64,000 bases of DNA, taken from Proteromonas lacertae (taxonomy: Eukaryota; Sar; Bigyra; Opalinata; Proteromonadidae). Each line of letters begins with the position of its first letter. The first letter of the stretch is position 1. The stretch is from assembly GCA_002245135.1 (NCBI GenBank), contig NGBS01000878.1:62001-126000 (forward strand), given 5' to 3'. The notes under the pieces are model-generated. The model had not been told where the DNA came from, ran no database searches, and worked only from the letters and a program-made list of their open reading frames with translations. Position numbers and translations under genes: made by a program. Of this stretch, positions 35,326 through 48,349 are shown piece after piece.

Positions 35326-37558
35326 TTAGTTGAAGATGATGGATGCAATAACATTATTACCTGTAGAATTTGTTGTTGTTGTTGTTGTTGTTGGTTGTGG
35401 AGCTGGTGGTGGCTGTATAGTTGATGATGATAATTGTTGTTGATATATATTACTACTGTTATTATACTGTTGTTGTTGTTGTTGATAATATTGTTCATCA
35501 TCATTATTATTAGCATTATTATAACCAACATAATGATGATGTGAATAACTAGGAATATTGGAAGAAGATGAAGAACTCATTAAATAACTAGCTGGAGCTG
35601 TAAAACCTCTTTCAAATATCACGCTATTATTATTGTTTATATTATTCTCACTACCTGACAAACCAGAAGCTGAATCTGATATATAATCATTCATATTGTT
35701 ACTATTGTGAATTGTGCCAATACCATAATTAGCAGGAACACTTTCAAATCTATCTCTCATCATCATTTCAACACCATAACTACCATTACCATTATTATTA
35801 TTATTATTATAATTCATTCCTACACTATTATTACCACTAAAATTACTATTATTATTATTATTATTACTGGTAAATTCACTATATCTTACGCTATGTGGAT
35901 GTGGACTAGAATAAGTCCTTTGTATCCATCTTGGAGGGCTTTTACTAGTACTGTTATAAATATCTTCATCTGAACTAATATATTGACCACTATTACGTTG
36001 TTGTTGTTGTTGTGTATAATATAAATCATTCATTGGAGAGTTATGACCTGATGTATTTGATGGACTAATTCCATCACTAATAGTTAAATGCCCAAGTTTA
36101 TCAACTAATGAAGGATGAATATTATTGTTATTCATTGGTGTATTATTTGAAGATGTATTAGGAGTAGAAGCATTAATAATAGAGGAAGGAGATGATGAAG
36201 GCATATTATTATTATTATTATTATTCAAACCAGGTGAAGTGGAGTGAGGTATAGGCAAAGGAGGTGGAGGAGGAGATGGTTGATTCATACCACTCATAGT
36301 TGGAGACTGTTGTTGTTGTTGTTGTTGATTGTTTGTTACTGATGCTGTTGTAGAATATGAGTAATTATATGATCTAGGTATTAGTGAAGGTGATGGATTA
36401 TATTGATTCATTCGATTATTATTATTATTATTATTGCTATTCATCGGTAGTTCTGAGGTAGGTGATGATGAGACTGTATTATACCAACCATCACTCTGTA
36501 TTGGATAGTTGTAATAGCTATTATTAGGTTGAGATATTGTATAATATTGTTGTTGTTGTTGTTGTTGTTGCATTCTCATTATATCAACATTATTACTATT
36601 GCTGTTATTATAAGTGTAAGTAATTTCAGTTGGTGATGATATATATTGTGGTTGTATTGGTTGGGTAGGTATAGAAATAGCTCCTGGTAATCCTGATGGT
36701 GTTGGTGCTGTAGGTATTGCATTCATCTGATACATTGGTTTAGTATAAATATATTGTACTGGAGTAGGTTGTAACTGAATTGGTGGTGGTATTTGTGGTT
36801 GTGGAGACTGTTGAAGTTGTTGTTGTTGTTGTTGTTGTTGAGACTGTTGTGGATTGTGTTGTGGTGATGATTGTACATTGTCTTTCTTTGGTACGGCTTC
36901 TTTTACTTCTACTTCTTTATTATCTATTATATGCAATCTTGTCTTTACTACTTCATCAACTGAACAAGGACTTTCGTATGTTACAAAACCAAAACCTCTG
37001 CTTTTGTTAGTCTCTTTATTCATCATGATTTGAACTGATTCCACTTTTCCAAATTGTGAAAAATACTCTCTCAGTGAATCTATTTAGATAATTTAGAAAT
37101 AATCTGTTTATACCTTCTGTACTCTCATAATGCAGACCACCTACAAATATTTTTCTACCTCCCGATGATTTTTGAGCGACTGGAGGAGGAGGATCCATAT
37201 CTTTTGGAACTGCTGCTTTTACTTCAACCTAAAATAAGTAAAACTACTATAAAAATATACCATTTTGCCATCAATATTATGTCTTGAATCAACTATAGCT
37301 TGTTGGGCTGATTTAGAATTAGCAAACACGCAAAAGCCAAAGCCACGAGATTTCATGGTGTTCTGGTCTCTCATTACAATTACACTAGTCACAGTTCCAT
37401 ATTTTTCGAAATAACTTTTCAAAGTCGCTATTAGATAGATGTTCCTGTTATACCTTCTGTTGTGGTAAAAGCAAGTCCTCCAACGAAAATTTTGCTATAA
37501 AATAATATTATAATATTAAATTCTCTTACTCAGAACGAATTGGAGGTGTTGATGACAT
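35326..37558 (-). CDS. hnRNP-type RNA-binding protein: two RRMs and a long Gln/Asn-rich tail
   Basis: Start at 37558 (MSSTPPIRSE). Two RNA recognition motifs of the Musashi/hnRNP A/DAZAP1 type: RRM1 with KIFVGGLAF, FEKYGTVTSVIVM and SRGFGFCVF; RRM2 with GRKIFVGGLHYES, FSQFGKVESVQIM and SRGFGFVTY. RNP1 and RNP2 aromatic residues are present in both. Short introns interrupt both RRMs (37082-37110, about 37232-37262, 37428-37453, 37495-37528). The remaining 500 or so residues are Gln, Asn, Ser and Pro runs, typical of prion-like RNA granule proteins. The end is taken at 35326; a 3' intron leading to an alternative C-terminus (35214) cannot be excluded. Open frames on the other strand are shadows of the triplet runs. 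Confidence 0.85.
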
Positions 37559-38218
37559 GATAGTTTTGTTGAGAGAAAATACAGCGTATTTCAAAAAATC
37601 TTTTTTTCTGTTGAAGATTCAAACTTGATGATGCTGTTTTCTGGACTTTGCTTTTATTATGGGTTTGATCTATGTGAAAATGCCCTTTTTAATTCAGTTA
37701 TTAGCTAAAACACTATGAATTATCTCTAGATCCTAAAAATAGAAAGCTGAAATTTGTTTTCAGAGTGTGTAAAGCATAATGTAAGAAAGTAGATTGGTTT
37801 ATAGCAAGTAATTAGCAAAAATGTTTGATTATTTAACAGTGGTGAATATTTCTATATTTGTCACTATGCAATTAGATATGTACAATGATTTCTATAGTAT
37901 TCGATAAAATTCACATTTTTGTCAAAGAGTGATTATCTTCATGTATTTATATTCAAATTGATTAGATAAATTATGATTTTAATTAATTATTACATAATCT
38001 ATAACATCAGCTGGTTAGATAATCACTATATTTTGATATTGACGATTCAGATTTAATGAAACGAATATATTTTAAATTAAGATTGAATTTAAATTAACAT
38101 ATAAGTAGCATTCTATTATTTTCTATTTAATTATGAGGATTAATTCAACCATAGATACAATAACAATAAATTGTTAAAAACAATAATACCTTTAAATGTT
38201 ATTTTATAGAAATATGGC
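37559..38218. other. AT-rich intergenic stretch
   Basis: About 660 bp with no coding, RNA or repeat feature seen. It lies upstream of the RRM gene and downstream of the GT41 gene. Confidence 0.6.
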
Positions 38219-41200
38219 CTACGGACTTAAACAGTCGAATTTTATTAGTACCTCATTACTTTCTATCTCGAAAGGAATGTTAAGAGTTTCATGACTTCTC
38301 ACATGTACACATAATCCTGCATTTATCACTCTATCTCTACTTATATCACCAAATAAGGTGAAATTCCAATAAGACGGTATATGATTACCTGATATTGTGT
38401 AATAAGAACTGATTGGATAACTAAATACCATTGTTGAGTGCATATTCTCAGCAACTTGTAGTGGAAAATTTTCAACAGATGGTACAACTGCTAATTTATT
38501 GCCCAATCTCTTATTCAGAATGGTGCCAATAGAATTGTCAATGTAATTACCATAATTCGTTATAATTATATAATCTGTTGTCCAATTAGCATTTCGTAGT
38601 TGTTTTATTATCTCTGAAGGTACAAATGGCATTAATAAATGATAATATACAGTAATTAGTTGGTTTTGATACTTTAATATAGTTTGTACTATATCAGTCC
38701 TATTTTCTTCAGAAAAGAATATTATTTTATTAATATATCGATTCTTCATATTAAAATCAATTGTTTGTTGAAATATCTCTACTGATGATCCAGCTGGAAT
38801 AAGTACCAACATTGTTGTAACTTCATTTCTTATTCTAATCAATTGAGATGCTGATATTGGTGTTATAACTTTTAAAAAATCAAAAACTGAACTATCTGTA
38901 TGATGTAAGTATAAATACTTGATAAATAACTTCAAATTCAGTTCTGGGATAGATTGTGCCAACTGTAATATTTCTTCCATTGAATTGCTTACATCTGCAA
39001 TATCTTTCATTGTTTGATAAGATGATAGTATAACGTTTTGTGGATCTTTCATCAATCTAATACCTAATAATATTTTCATTAATTCTAATGGGATTTTTGG
39101 ATAACCAAATCCTTGGAGTTCTCAAGTATAAATCAGTCACATTTGTAAAGAAATCTCTCTATTTAACAACATAATAATAATAATATACATTTCTTTCAAA
39201 CCATTGTATTTTATCATTACACACATTATTAGGGAATAGATAAAAACAATAACGAAATCTTCTTTCAGCTTCAATAAAATCTCCTTTATTCATACTCAAA
39301 ATACCAAGTGCTAAATTATACTTTATATTTGTTGGATTCCATATTAATAAATCAAATAGTGTTCTTTTGTTAGTTGTTACTAAATAGTTAGTATAAACTG
39401 CATCTTCATTTATTGTAATAAATCCTAAAGCTTTTCTGAAGAAACTATTCCATTCTTCTACTATTTGATATCTATTAAACAATAATTGTCTCCTATCTTT
39501 AATGGTTTTTGTTACTGTATCATAATATGGTCTATTAGTTGCTAATCTTACTGCCATTTCTACATATTCTTCAAATGAATGAGCAATTCTATAAACAATA
39601 GTTGAATATAACTTTAACAACAATATATATATACAATTCTGTCATATTTATCATATGATAATAAGCATGTCCCATTCTTCCCTTTAAATAAGGTTGTGGC
39701 CAAGTTACAAATGGTTTCTATTACAAAAAAATAAATAAAATAAAACATAATAATATAATAATACTCCCACAATTAGTGCATCAATTGATGTTTTAGATCC
39801 TCCAAATGGGAATGGATGTAAGACAATATCTACACCACTCATATACTCTAAATAACCTTTATACCAAGTCCTCTCTAAGAATTTAACTGATGAATTAAAT
39901 AACTTCTCACCCATTGCAAATTTCAATCTATCTTTTGTAATATTAGTCCATTTTGGTGATCTTCCATTCACATAAACAACATAACTATTTGGAACTCTTT
40001 TTACTATTTCTGCTACAGCTTTATCAAAATCAGGATGCAATTTGAAATTACTCTAATAAATAATATATAACATTATATATATACTTGTAAGACTGAGAAA
40101 ACAATACTATTCTTTGATATTCCCCAATGTTCTTCTCTATCATAAACAGTATCCACAAATGGCATTGTAGAATACCAAATACCTTGATCACCTATTAATA
40201 TTGGCTGTTCTCTGTATTTGTCACGAGGATCGTCAGTTTCTAATAAATCGCCTGTAAAGAAGTAATCCATTGTTGGCATACCACTTGTTACTGGATTTCC
40301 CCAAAATTGACACTATTTCATAATAATAATAATAATAATAATATATATATATATATATATACTTGAATTCCAGCTAATCTCATATTAGCTAATACATACA
40401 CTTGCCATCCACTCAATATATCAGCATATACCAAAATATCAAACTGTAACTGTTCAATCATTCTTTGATTATAATAAGTTTCTAAAGCTAATGATACCTT
40501 ATGAACACCTGGCATATCTCTTTCATTAGGCATATCATTGAATGAAAACATATAAACTTCATAACCTAATTCTGGTAAACTCTTTATTACTCCTTCTAAT
40601 AATTCAACATGTGGTGAAAATGTATTGAAAATTCGAGAAATAAAACCAATTCTTAGTTTCTTATCTAATGATGGTAATTTATAACCATTTTTTAACCATT
40701 CTGCTGTATAAACTAATTGTGGTGATTTCTTCCTTACCATATTACTAAAATTTATCATTATATCTTTATCATTAAATCCCATATAAGGTAAATAAAATAT
40801 AGAAACCATATCACAGTTTTCTATGGCAGTATCAATTGTTACATTGATTTTTTCAGCTTTTTTAATTCCTTCAATTAAATATCTTCTTGTTTCTATCATT
40901 GCTTCTTTACTTTCTATTATACATGGCACAATTATGTCTTTCTTTATTTTATCACAGGAGTTGTTAGTATGTTCTGCTAAATAATCATTTATTCTTCTCA
41001 CTTCCATTTCATCGTTTAATAACATTGCAATTCTTCCTCTTGTATCGAAGAGACCTGTATTATTTGGATCTATTGCTTCAGCTTGCTTTAATACTTCTTT
41101 AGCTTCAATAAATTGAAAATGAATCAAATCGTAATGAATTTCATCAGCCATAAATTCAATATCATTTGGATAATATTTTCTAGCAATTTTGATGGCTTTT

Positions 41201-41939
41201 AATAGTTTATCTGTATTACTTAACATCTATAATTTATTATTAAAGAAAATTATATTTTTAAAATACTTTATTAACATAAATGATTGTTTTTAAACATACT
41301 ATATTACTTTCATCTATTTCTAAACATTTGTCTAAAGCTTCATCACCAACATTCCATAAACCAACACCATAACTACATTTAGCTATATTGTTATAACAGT
41401 TATCATAATTTGGTTGTTTCTCACACACTTCTTTTAATATTTTGAATGATTCAATTTTGTCTTTTTCAAGAATTGTTACTGCATATCTATCCATATATTT
41501 TATATCACCAGGATTTAATTTGTATAAAATATATGCTGCAGCTTGTAAACTATCCATTGCCTCTTTACTGGTTCTATTTGCCAAATCAAAGACTTTATCA
41601 AAACATTGAGTGAAATTATTCCATTCTGATTCATCTAATTTGCTTTTAAAGATAGGTGCAAATTCGTCCAAGTCTTTTTGAACTTCTGCTGTGAAATTTA
41701 AAACAGTTTTTTCAAGAGTGATATTCAATCTACACAACTTGTAAAGAATCGATATTCCACATAATCTGTGATCTGCATTGCACAATCTAAAAATGTATTA
41801 CTATCTTTATACTCCTTATTTTCAGTAAGTTCTTCATTAATAAACCCACCATAAAAGCAACTACACCATTGTAATATAACTATTAATGATATTTAATTTT
41901 TATACAACAAAAGACAACCAATCTTAAGAAATATCCCAT
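38219..41939 (-). CDS. GT41 (OGT/SPINDLY-like) glycosyltransferase with N-terminal signal peptide
   Basis: Start at 41939: MGYFLRLVVFCFILQWCSC, a strong signal-peptide shape, then mature sequence. The next 400 residues are helical repeats of TPR type (QPNYDNCYNNIAKCSYGVG; YPNDIEFMADEIHYDLIHF; DPNNTGLFDTRGRIAMLL). The catalytic part has KLRIGFISRIFNTFSPHVELLEG, FDILVYADILSGWQVYVLANMRLAGIQCQFWGNP (cut here by an intron near 40315-40362), TMDYFFTGDLLE, and VDIVLHPFPFGGSKTSIDALIVGKPFVTWP, the usual GT41 donor-site region. A long C-terminal extension (38219-39623) is unassigned. OGT and SPINDLY are cytosolic and nuclear, so a secretory GT41 is unusual. Donor and acceptor unknown. One exon joint at about 39085-39160 is uncertain. 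Confidence 0.75.
40319..40362. repeat. (TAA)n-(TA)n microsatellite in an intron
   Basis: About 22 bases of TAA units followed by 21 bases of TA repeat, inside an intron of the GT41 gene. Confidence 0.85.
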
Positions 41940-42030
41940 TTTTAAATTCTATTTTGCATTTATGAGTTGGCTTGTTGTTAAGCAAACTATTGAAGGATAT
42001 TTAATTGAATTACTCTTCTTATAGATAAAA

Positions 42031-43503
42031 ATGAGCAAAGTATATTTCACTCATTATCTATAATCCTTTTCAACTGTTCATATATGTTATATAATAGGAG
42101 AAATCTGAAGGATCTTTTTTAAGTCGTTTAAAAGGCTTTGGATCAAGAAAGAAAGTATTTTTTTATTTGTTATTTTATTTATAGATTGATGAAGAACCCA
42201 AAGAAACTGAAAAAAAGTCATGGTCTTTATTTGGATCAAAATCCACACCAGGTAATATCAAAAAAGTATATACAATAGAAACTTAAATCTAAATGTAGGA
42301 TCAATCAAGTGAATTCGATTCCACACCATCAACCAAAACTAAATTACCACCAATGGGCCATGAAGGAGCAGGAGATAGAGATGATCTACAGTCAGATCGT
42401 ATAAATATTCATTTTATTAATACAAATAAATAGGTGGTGAAGATGCAGCTCCAGCACCATCACTCACAGCTTCAACTTCACAAATACTAGAAGATATGGA
42501 AATAGAAAGAATAAAAGAAATAGAAAAGATATTATCTGAAGAAAATATAGATATCAAACAACTAAAAGACAAAGCTTGGCATGGAATACCAGATAAATAC
42601 AGAGCAATAACATGGAAAATATTATTCGGCTATTTACCTCCCAATAAAAACAGAAGAGAATTAACAATGAAACGAAAGAGAGAAGAATATACAGATTGTA
42701 TACCAAGATATTATGATAGTGATACTGAAAAGAGTGAACAGGAACAAGATATGTTGAGGCAGATATTAGTGGATATGCCTAGAACTGCACCTGGAATACC
42801 ATTATTCCATCATGAAATAATACAAAAAGTATATATAAAGAATTTTTTATTTTTATTTTTGAAATAGAGTATGGAAAGAATGTTATATATATGGTCACTA
42901 CGACATCCAGCTACACGTTATGTTCAAGGATTCAATGATATTATCACACCATTCTATATAGTCTTTTTAGCTGATACAATTGGCGATATTAAACAAACTA
43001 TTTCTTATGATGTTAGTAAGCTGAGTAATGATGTTATATTGAATATGGAAGCTGATACATATTGGTGCTTCTCTAAATTGATCGATGGTATTCAAGATCA
43101 CTATACATTTGATCAAAGTGGTATTCAAAAATGTATTAGTAAGGTGCAAGATATTGTAGAGAGAATGGATGCACCATTAAATCAACATTTGACAGAATTA
43201 GGTATAGAATATATACAATTTGCTTTCCGATGGTTTAATTGTTTCCTATTGCGTGATATTCCATTGAAATCGATTGTTAGATTATGGGATACATACTTGG
43301 GAGAGGATAATGGGTTTGAAACATACCATGTTTATATATGTGCAAGTTTTCTTCTTTCTTTTGCTGATAAAATAAAGTCATCCGATTTTCAAGAGATTAT
43401 ATTGTTCTTACAAGATCCTCCCACAGGTGCATATGATATAAAAGATGAAGAATCGTTATTATCTCAGGCTTACGTGTTGAAGAGTATGTTTTCAACAAAG
43501 TAG
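42031..43503 (+). CDS. TBC1D22/Gyp1-like Rab GTPase-activating protein
   Basis: Rab GAP with a C-terminal TBC domain. Start at 42031 (MSKEKSEGSFLSRLKGFGSRKK after two introns). The TBC domain has AWHGIPDKYRAITWKILFGY, RRELTMKRKREEY, the arginine-finger motif ILVDMPRT (IxxDxxR), IWSLRHPATRYVQGFND with the YxQ glutamine finger, and WCFSKLIDGIQDHYTFDQ, all as in TBC1D22 and yeast Gyp1, so it should be active. Introns: 42040-42098, about 42156-42184, 42269-42301 (33 nt), a short one near 42399-42433, and 42829-42868. Gyp1-type GAPs act on Rab1/Ypt1 or related Rabs at the Golgi. Start lies 91 bp from the divergent GT41 gene. Confidence 0.88.
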
Positions 43504-43655
43504 TGTAATAGTAATAATATACATAAGGGTAATAATTATTATTAAACCTCCTTATTGTTGTTAGTTATTGAGAAAAATAGAAAAAAGTCAAAAACTTGAC
43601 TTGATTCTTCAAGCCAAACCTTTATCCCTAATTTCTTCTTTCAAAATCTATCGAA

Positions 43656-45634
43656 ATGTCCAATGTTTTAGATGAAGAAAAACCATTACAAGATTCTATT
43701 ATCTGGGAACTACAGAAATCATATTATGATAATATTAATATCAAATGTTGGAGTGATGGTATAGTCCCAAATTTCGTCACTTCAAATTGCTTCATTGCCC
43801 ATCAATATGCTAGAGGTATTTTAACATTTATTAGAAGTTATTATGCAAGGTATTATTTAATAATCTAATTTTATACTCTTTCAATAGCCCTGATGCTGAT
43901 AAAAGCCAACCAATATATATTCTAGAATTAGGAGCAGGCCATGGCAAATTGACATTCCATATAGTCAAGTTTTTGTTGCAAATGAAAGAATTCTTTCCTC
44001 CCGGTGTTGATCATCCATTCAAATGCATTTTAACTGATTTTAGCAGTCATTTTGTTGATTTTTGGAGAAATCATCCACCACTTGCAGAATTAGCTAAAGA
44101 TGGTTGGTTAGATTACGCTGTTTTTGGTATAATTATATATTATTATCAATTTTATGTATTTAACATTATATAGATGCTGAAAATGATACACAACTCGATC
44201 TAGAACTAAGCCATACAGTAATTAAGCAAAATGATCTTCACAATCCACTAGTGGTAGTAGCAAACTATTTATTCGATTCATTAAAACAAGCTGCAATGAG
44301 ATTTTCTAAAGATAATGTAGAAATTGTCAATTGCAGAGTATTAAGTGATAGAGCTGAAATACCCTCTACCTATCCTGATGTAATAAACCATATGACATGT
44401 GAGTGGTCTTATGATAGTTCTACAATAGATCACTTCAACGATGAAAAATTAAAGAATGTTTTAAAACAATATACTCAATTTGAAAATAGTACCGTTTTAA
44501 TACCAATTGGTTCAATAAATACAATGAAAAATATTAAAATATTATCTAATAACAAATATTTAATGTTAGTAGGTGATAAAGCCTATATTTCATTAGCTGA
44601 AATATCTAATTTAGGATCTCCATTTATATCTCTACATGGTTCATTTTCTTTCGTTGTTAATTTACATTGCATAATGGAATATATCAAACAAAGTGATGAT
44701 GATAATAGTAGCGGTGGTGGTAATTGTCTAGTAACACCATATACTGATGGAATTAAGTGCTGCTCATTCTATCAAGGAATCGATAAGAAGGTAATGAATC
44801 AATTCTGTTATTTCTGGAAAGTATAATTTGATATATTTTATTTATAATTTTTGTTTAGACTCAAATGGAAGTATTTGGTCCAGAAACATTTAGTCGATTA
44901 CAGCGATCGATTAGAGAAGAAACTAATTCACCATCTTTAAAGAATGCATTATCTGTAATAAGATTGAGTTATTTTGATAGTGATGTATTTTATAAATTTA
45001 GACAAGTATGTTTTATATATATTATTATTATTATTATATGGTTATTGGTATATTTTCCTATTTAATATTTATTAAAACTATCAATATTATAATCTCATTA
45101 TATACCTATATTATATATATATATATATATATTACTGTTATTGACCGAAATTTATATTTCATTACAACAAAATATGAATATAAATATGTGCAATAACAAC
45201 ACTCAAATTTTAACAATACTCTCTATATATTTTAATAGGTTTTAATTGATCGAATTCCCTATGTCAATGAACGCCAGATGGAAGATATACTTAAAGATTT
45301 GAAAGAGATCTATAACAACTACTATCCTTTACAAAGAATTAAAGATATTACATTTGAATTAGGAAGGATTTATATGGGAATAAAACAGTACAAAACAGCG
45401 TTGAATTATTTCGAAGATTCGAAAAAATACTGTGGCGAGCATCCAATAAGCTGGTATAACATGGGAATCTGCTATTTCAATTTGAATGAATTTCAACAAT
45501 CATTTGATTGTTTTAATCGATCATTGAATCTTAGACCAGATTATCATGATGCAAGGAGCTGGAAAACAAGAGTTGAAAGCAAATTAGCTTCAGAATCTAA
45601 GGCAAGTGAAGAAAATAAAACTGAAACAGTTTAA
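43656..45634 (+). CDS. methyltransferase-like protein with C-terminal TPR repeats
   Basis: The first part holds a Rossmann-type motif IYILELGAGHGKLTFHI (motif I of SAM-dependent methyltransferases) and FKCILTDFSSHFVDFWRNHP, then a less familiar beta-rich part with VVVANYLFDSL and GSFSFVVNLHCI. The C-terminal 110 residues are TPR-like (ITFELGRIYMGIKQYKTALNYFEDS; PISWYNMGICYFNLNEFQQSFDCFNRSLNLRPDY). Introns: 43852-43887, about 44127-44173, 44822-44858, and a long one of 233 nt (45006-45238) that includes TA runs. I believe this domain pairing occurs in proteins of amoebae and some bacteria, but I cannot name a substrate. It is not the NDUFAF7 methyltransferase, although motif I is similar. Confidence 0.65.
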
Positions 45635-45922
45635 TTATTATTATAATTGTGATTTTTTGCATGTTGTGTTGTTGAATGTTGAATAAAACACTAATAATTG
45701 TTATAAAAGTTTGACATAAGTTTGTCACTTACTAAAACTTTGGTTATTTTAATATTTTCCAGCAACGTACATTTTTGTCGAGCAATTTAGGTATTTTGTC
45801 TTTTTCTTCATAAACCATTCTAGAACCAAGCTAAGCGCTAGCAAATACAATTCAAATACCAGTTTTTTATATAACATTCAATCAAAAGAATAAAATCATT
45901 TGTAGATATCATAGACTTTATT

Positions 45923-46585
45923 ATGACACACGATAAAGAGATAGATAACAGTATGGTTCTACCTATTTGTCCTTCTAAGAGTGGTATTGACACAAACTTA
46001 TGCAAATACATAACTAACACCATACCAGACAGTTTTTGTTCTAATCATTTAATTACACCAATAATTCCATTTCAATTCTACTCTAATACGAGAGATTTTA
46101 TGAATTACTCGCCTGCCAATTCTATAACATCTTTTAATAGACATTTGGACGGAAGTAGATGTGTAAATATTTATATATTTGAAGTTACAAATAAGAACAA
46201 CTCTCAAAAGAATAATAATAAATCAAATGAGCTTTCTAAAAATATAACAACTGCTCAACATCAACACAATTATAATAATGGTGATATAACACCAATTATA
46301 CAATTCACTGATGAGTATGAAGCAGAAAAAATAAAACGGAAAAGACAAAAAACATCCACATCTTCTTCTCAAGCATATAATATACAATATAGTTGTTCAT
46401 CCAAATACAAAAAATACGATACAGCAAAACAGCAAAAAAAAATAGCATATGATGTAATTGACGTTTTTGACAAGCCTTCAAATGTAATTATATCTGCAAC
46501 TAGTATAGAGAGTCAACAAGTAAGTGGCAAAAGAAAAAGGAAGATAGCTAAAGAACAAATCAAACATATCTCATTAGATGTTTAA
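45923..46585 (+). CDS. hypothetical basic, probably nuclear protein
   Basis: Single-exon open frame of 220 codons, start at 45923 (MTHDKEIDNSMVLPI). Not recognised. The N-terminal half has scattered cysteines (ICPSKSGIDTNLCKY; DSFCSNHL). The C-terminal half is low complexity with two basic clusters, KIKRKRQKTS and SGKRKRKIAK, that look like nuclear localisation signals. It lies between the methyltransferase-TPR gene and the inner end of the right cassette arm and has no copy near the left arm. Coding status rests on length and composition only. Confidence 0.45.
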   Translation: MTHDKEIDNSMVLPICPSKSGIDTNLCKYITNTIPDSFCSNHLITPIIPFQFYSNTRDFMNYSPANSITSFNRHLDGSRCVNIYIFEVTNKNNSQKNNNKSNELSKNITTAQHQHNYNNGDITPIIQFTDEYEAEKIKRKRQKTSTSSSQAYNIQYSCSSKYKKYDTAKQQKKIAYDVIDVFDKPSNVIISATSIESQQVSGKRKRKIAKEQIKHISLDV

Positions 46586-47055
46586 GAATAGTAACTCAAT
46601 CAACTAAAAGAATAAAATGATATAAAAAAAAAAATAAAACAAAAAAAAATAAATAACTACTTTACTAATCATTACTGAATATAAATGACATTGCTATTTT
46701 AAGCAAATAATATACACTTATAAGTATTATGTTTGTTGAACTATTAAAATTAAACAAATAAAATGAGTTATTTAAACTAAGAAACTAAGATATTTGACTT
46801 GATTTTAATCTGTGACTTATTGTAACTAAAACTATAAAAATATTTCTATATTGACATTTTATAAATAACATAATGTATTACATCTTAATAAGAGATGTTA
46901 TAAGAATTTTACAAAAAAACAAATTTTACAAAAATATAATAAATATATTATGTTTATTAGCTTATTCCATTTATATCATTATTTAGCATTATCTAATTCT
47001 AATAAATATCATTTGAGGGATTATTATTTATATCAAACTATATTATTTATGCAAT
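46586..47055. other. spacer with inner end of right arm
   Basis: AT-rich, no gene seen. Similarity to the left arm starts at about 46882. Confidence 0.6.
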
Positions 47056-48114
47056 ATGGATAATAATAATATTCATTCTTCAGATTCGAAAGGTGTTGAA
47101 GAGGAAAGTGAGGTTTTATCAACTAATAAATATAAACACAGATTATCTAATACAGATTCAGATATTTCATATTCTATTTCTAAACACTTCAAAAAACAAG
47201 AAGATGAAGAAGATATTTCATTCAATTTATCTTCATTATCTCAAGAAAATGAAAATTCTTCTTCTTTCACTACTTTCATCGATCAACAGATTAATCAAAA
47301 TCAAATTCAACAACAATCTCCTCCTCTTTTATCACAACAAATATTATCTTCTTCATCATCATTATTATTATCTAAATCAGATATTATATCAATCGATTTT
47401 CCTATTCAACAACAACAACAACAACAACCTTCATTATCACCTATACAAATATCATATTTTAGTAAATTTCAGCATGATATTAAAGATATGTTAATTATAG
47501 AATCAGTTAATGAAGTGGATAAACAACTGTTTCAAGATCAATTCAAACATCAATCAATTAATCCCATTTTTGAATCAAAATATACAAATAGACCTCCATT
47601 CTTTAAAAAGAAGACTTGTATTAGAGATAAATTACCTTGTGATGATAATAAGAGTTTCTTATATTGTATTGCTTATCATTTCTCACAAAAATCAACTTAT
47701 TTACAGGATTATAAAAAGATGGCTTTGGATAAATATATTTATGATATTAATCAACAACATCTATGTTATCCAGTTAATCCATATGATGAAAATATATTAT
47801 TTCAGTTTGAAACTAATAATAATATCGCCATTAACATCTTTTATATGAATCAACAAGAGAAAGTGGAGATTCTTAGAAATACATCTTTCAAAGATCATTC
47901 TCACAAAATTGATGTTGTCAATATGTTGTTTCATAAATCATCTGACAGAACAGTCAAGTATTTGTATATTGCTTCTTTACCAACTATTCTGGGATATGTT
48001 TATAACCAAAACATGAAGAACAAACATGTCTGTCCATTGTGTTTACAAATATTAGATACAGCTAAGAAGTTAGAACTTCATAATTCACAATACAATTCAA
48101 ATAAAATAATATAG
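47056..48114 (+). mobile_element. cassette gene C, right copy: Polinton/Maverick-related polymerase-associated domain protein
   Basis: 352 codons, one exon, looks whole, and almost identical to the left copy. Same parts: Ser/Gln-rich front half, then the DNKSFLYCIAYHFS and NNNIAINIF segments and a C-terminal C2H2-type finger. No other element genes are seen around it. The conserved open frame in both copies may mean it is expressed, or only that the duplication or a conversion event is recent. Confidence 0.5.
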
Positions 48115-48349
48115 ATTATAACTAGTTTTTAATTTCATAAATGTTTTGATATTTAGATGTTGCATTATAAATTAACAATAAATGAAGAAGAAAATGATAA
48201 AAATAATAAATTGATTTGATTATGGTTTGTTCAAAATAGAAATTAATAAAAGAAAATATTGAATGAGATATGATAGATATCATCTATATTCTATTATTTT
48301 TATTCAATATAAAACACATATCAACCAATAATAGGCAATATATTAGTAT

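Noticed and set aside
35707-35973. Open frames opposite the RRM gene (also 36780-37010)
   Set aside because: Ile/Thr- and Val-rich frames caused by complementary triplet runs of the Asn/Gln tail.
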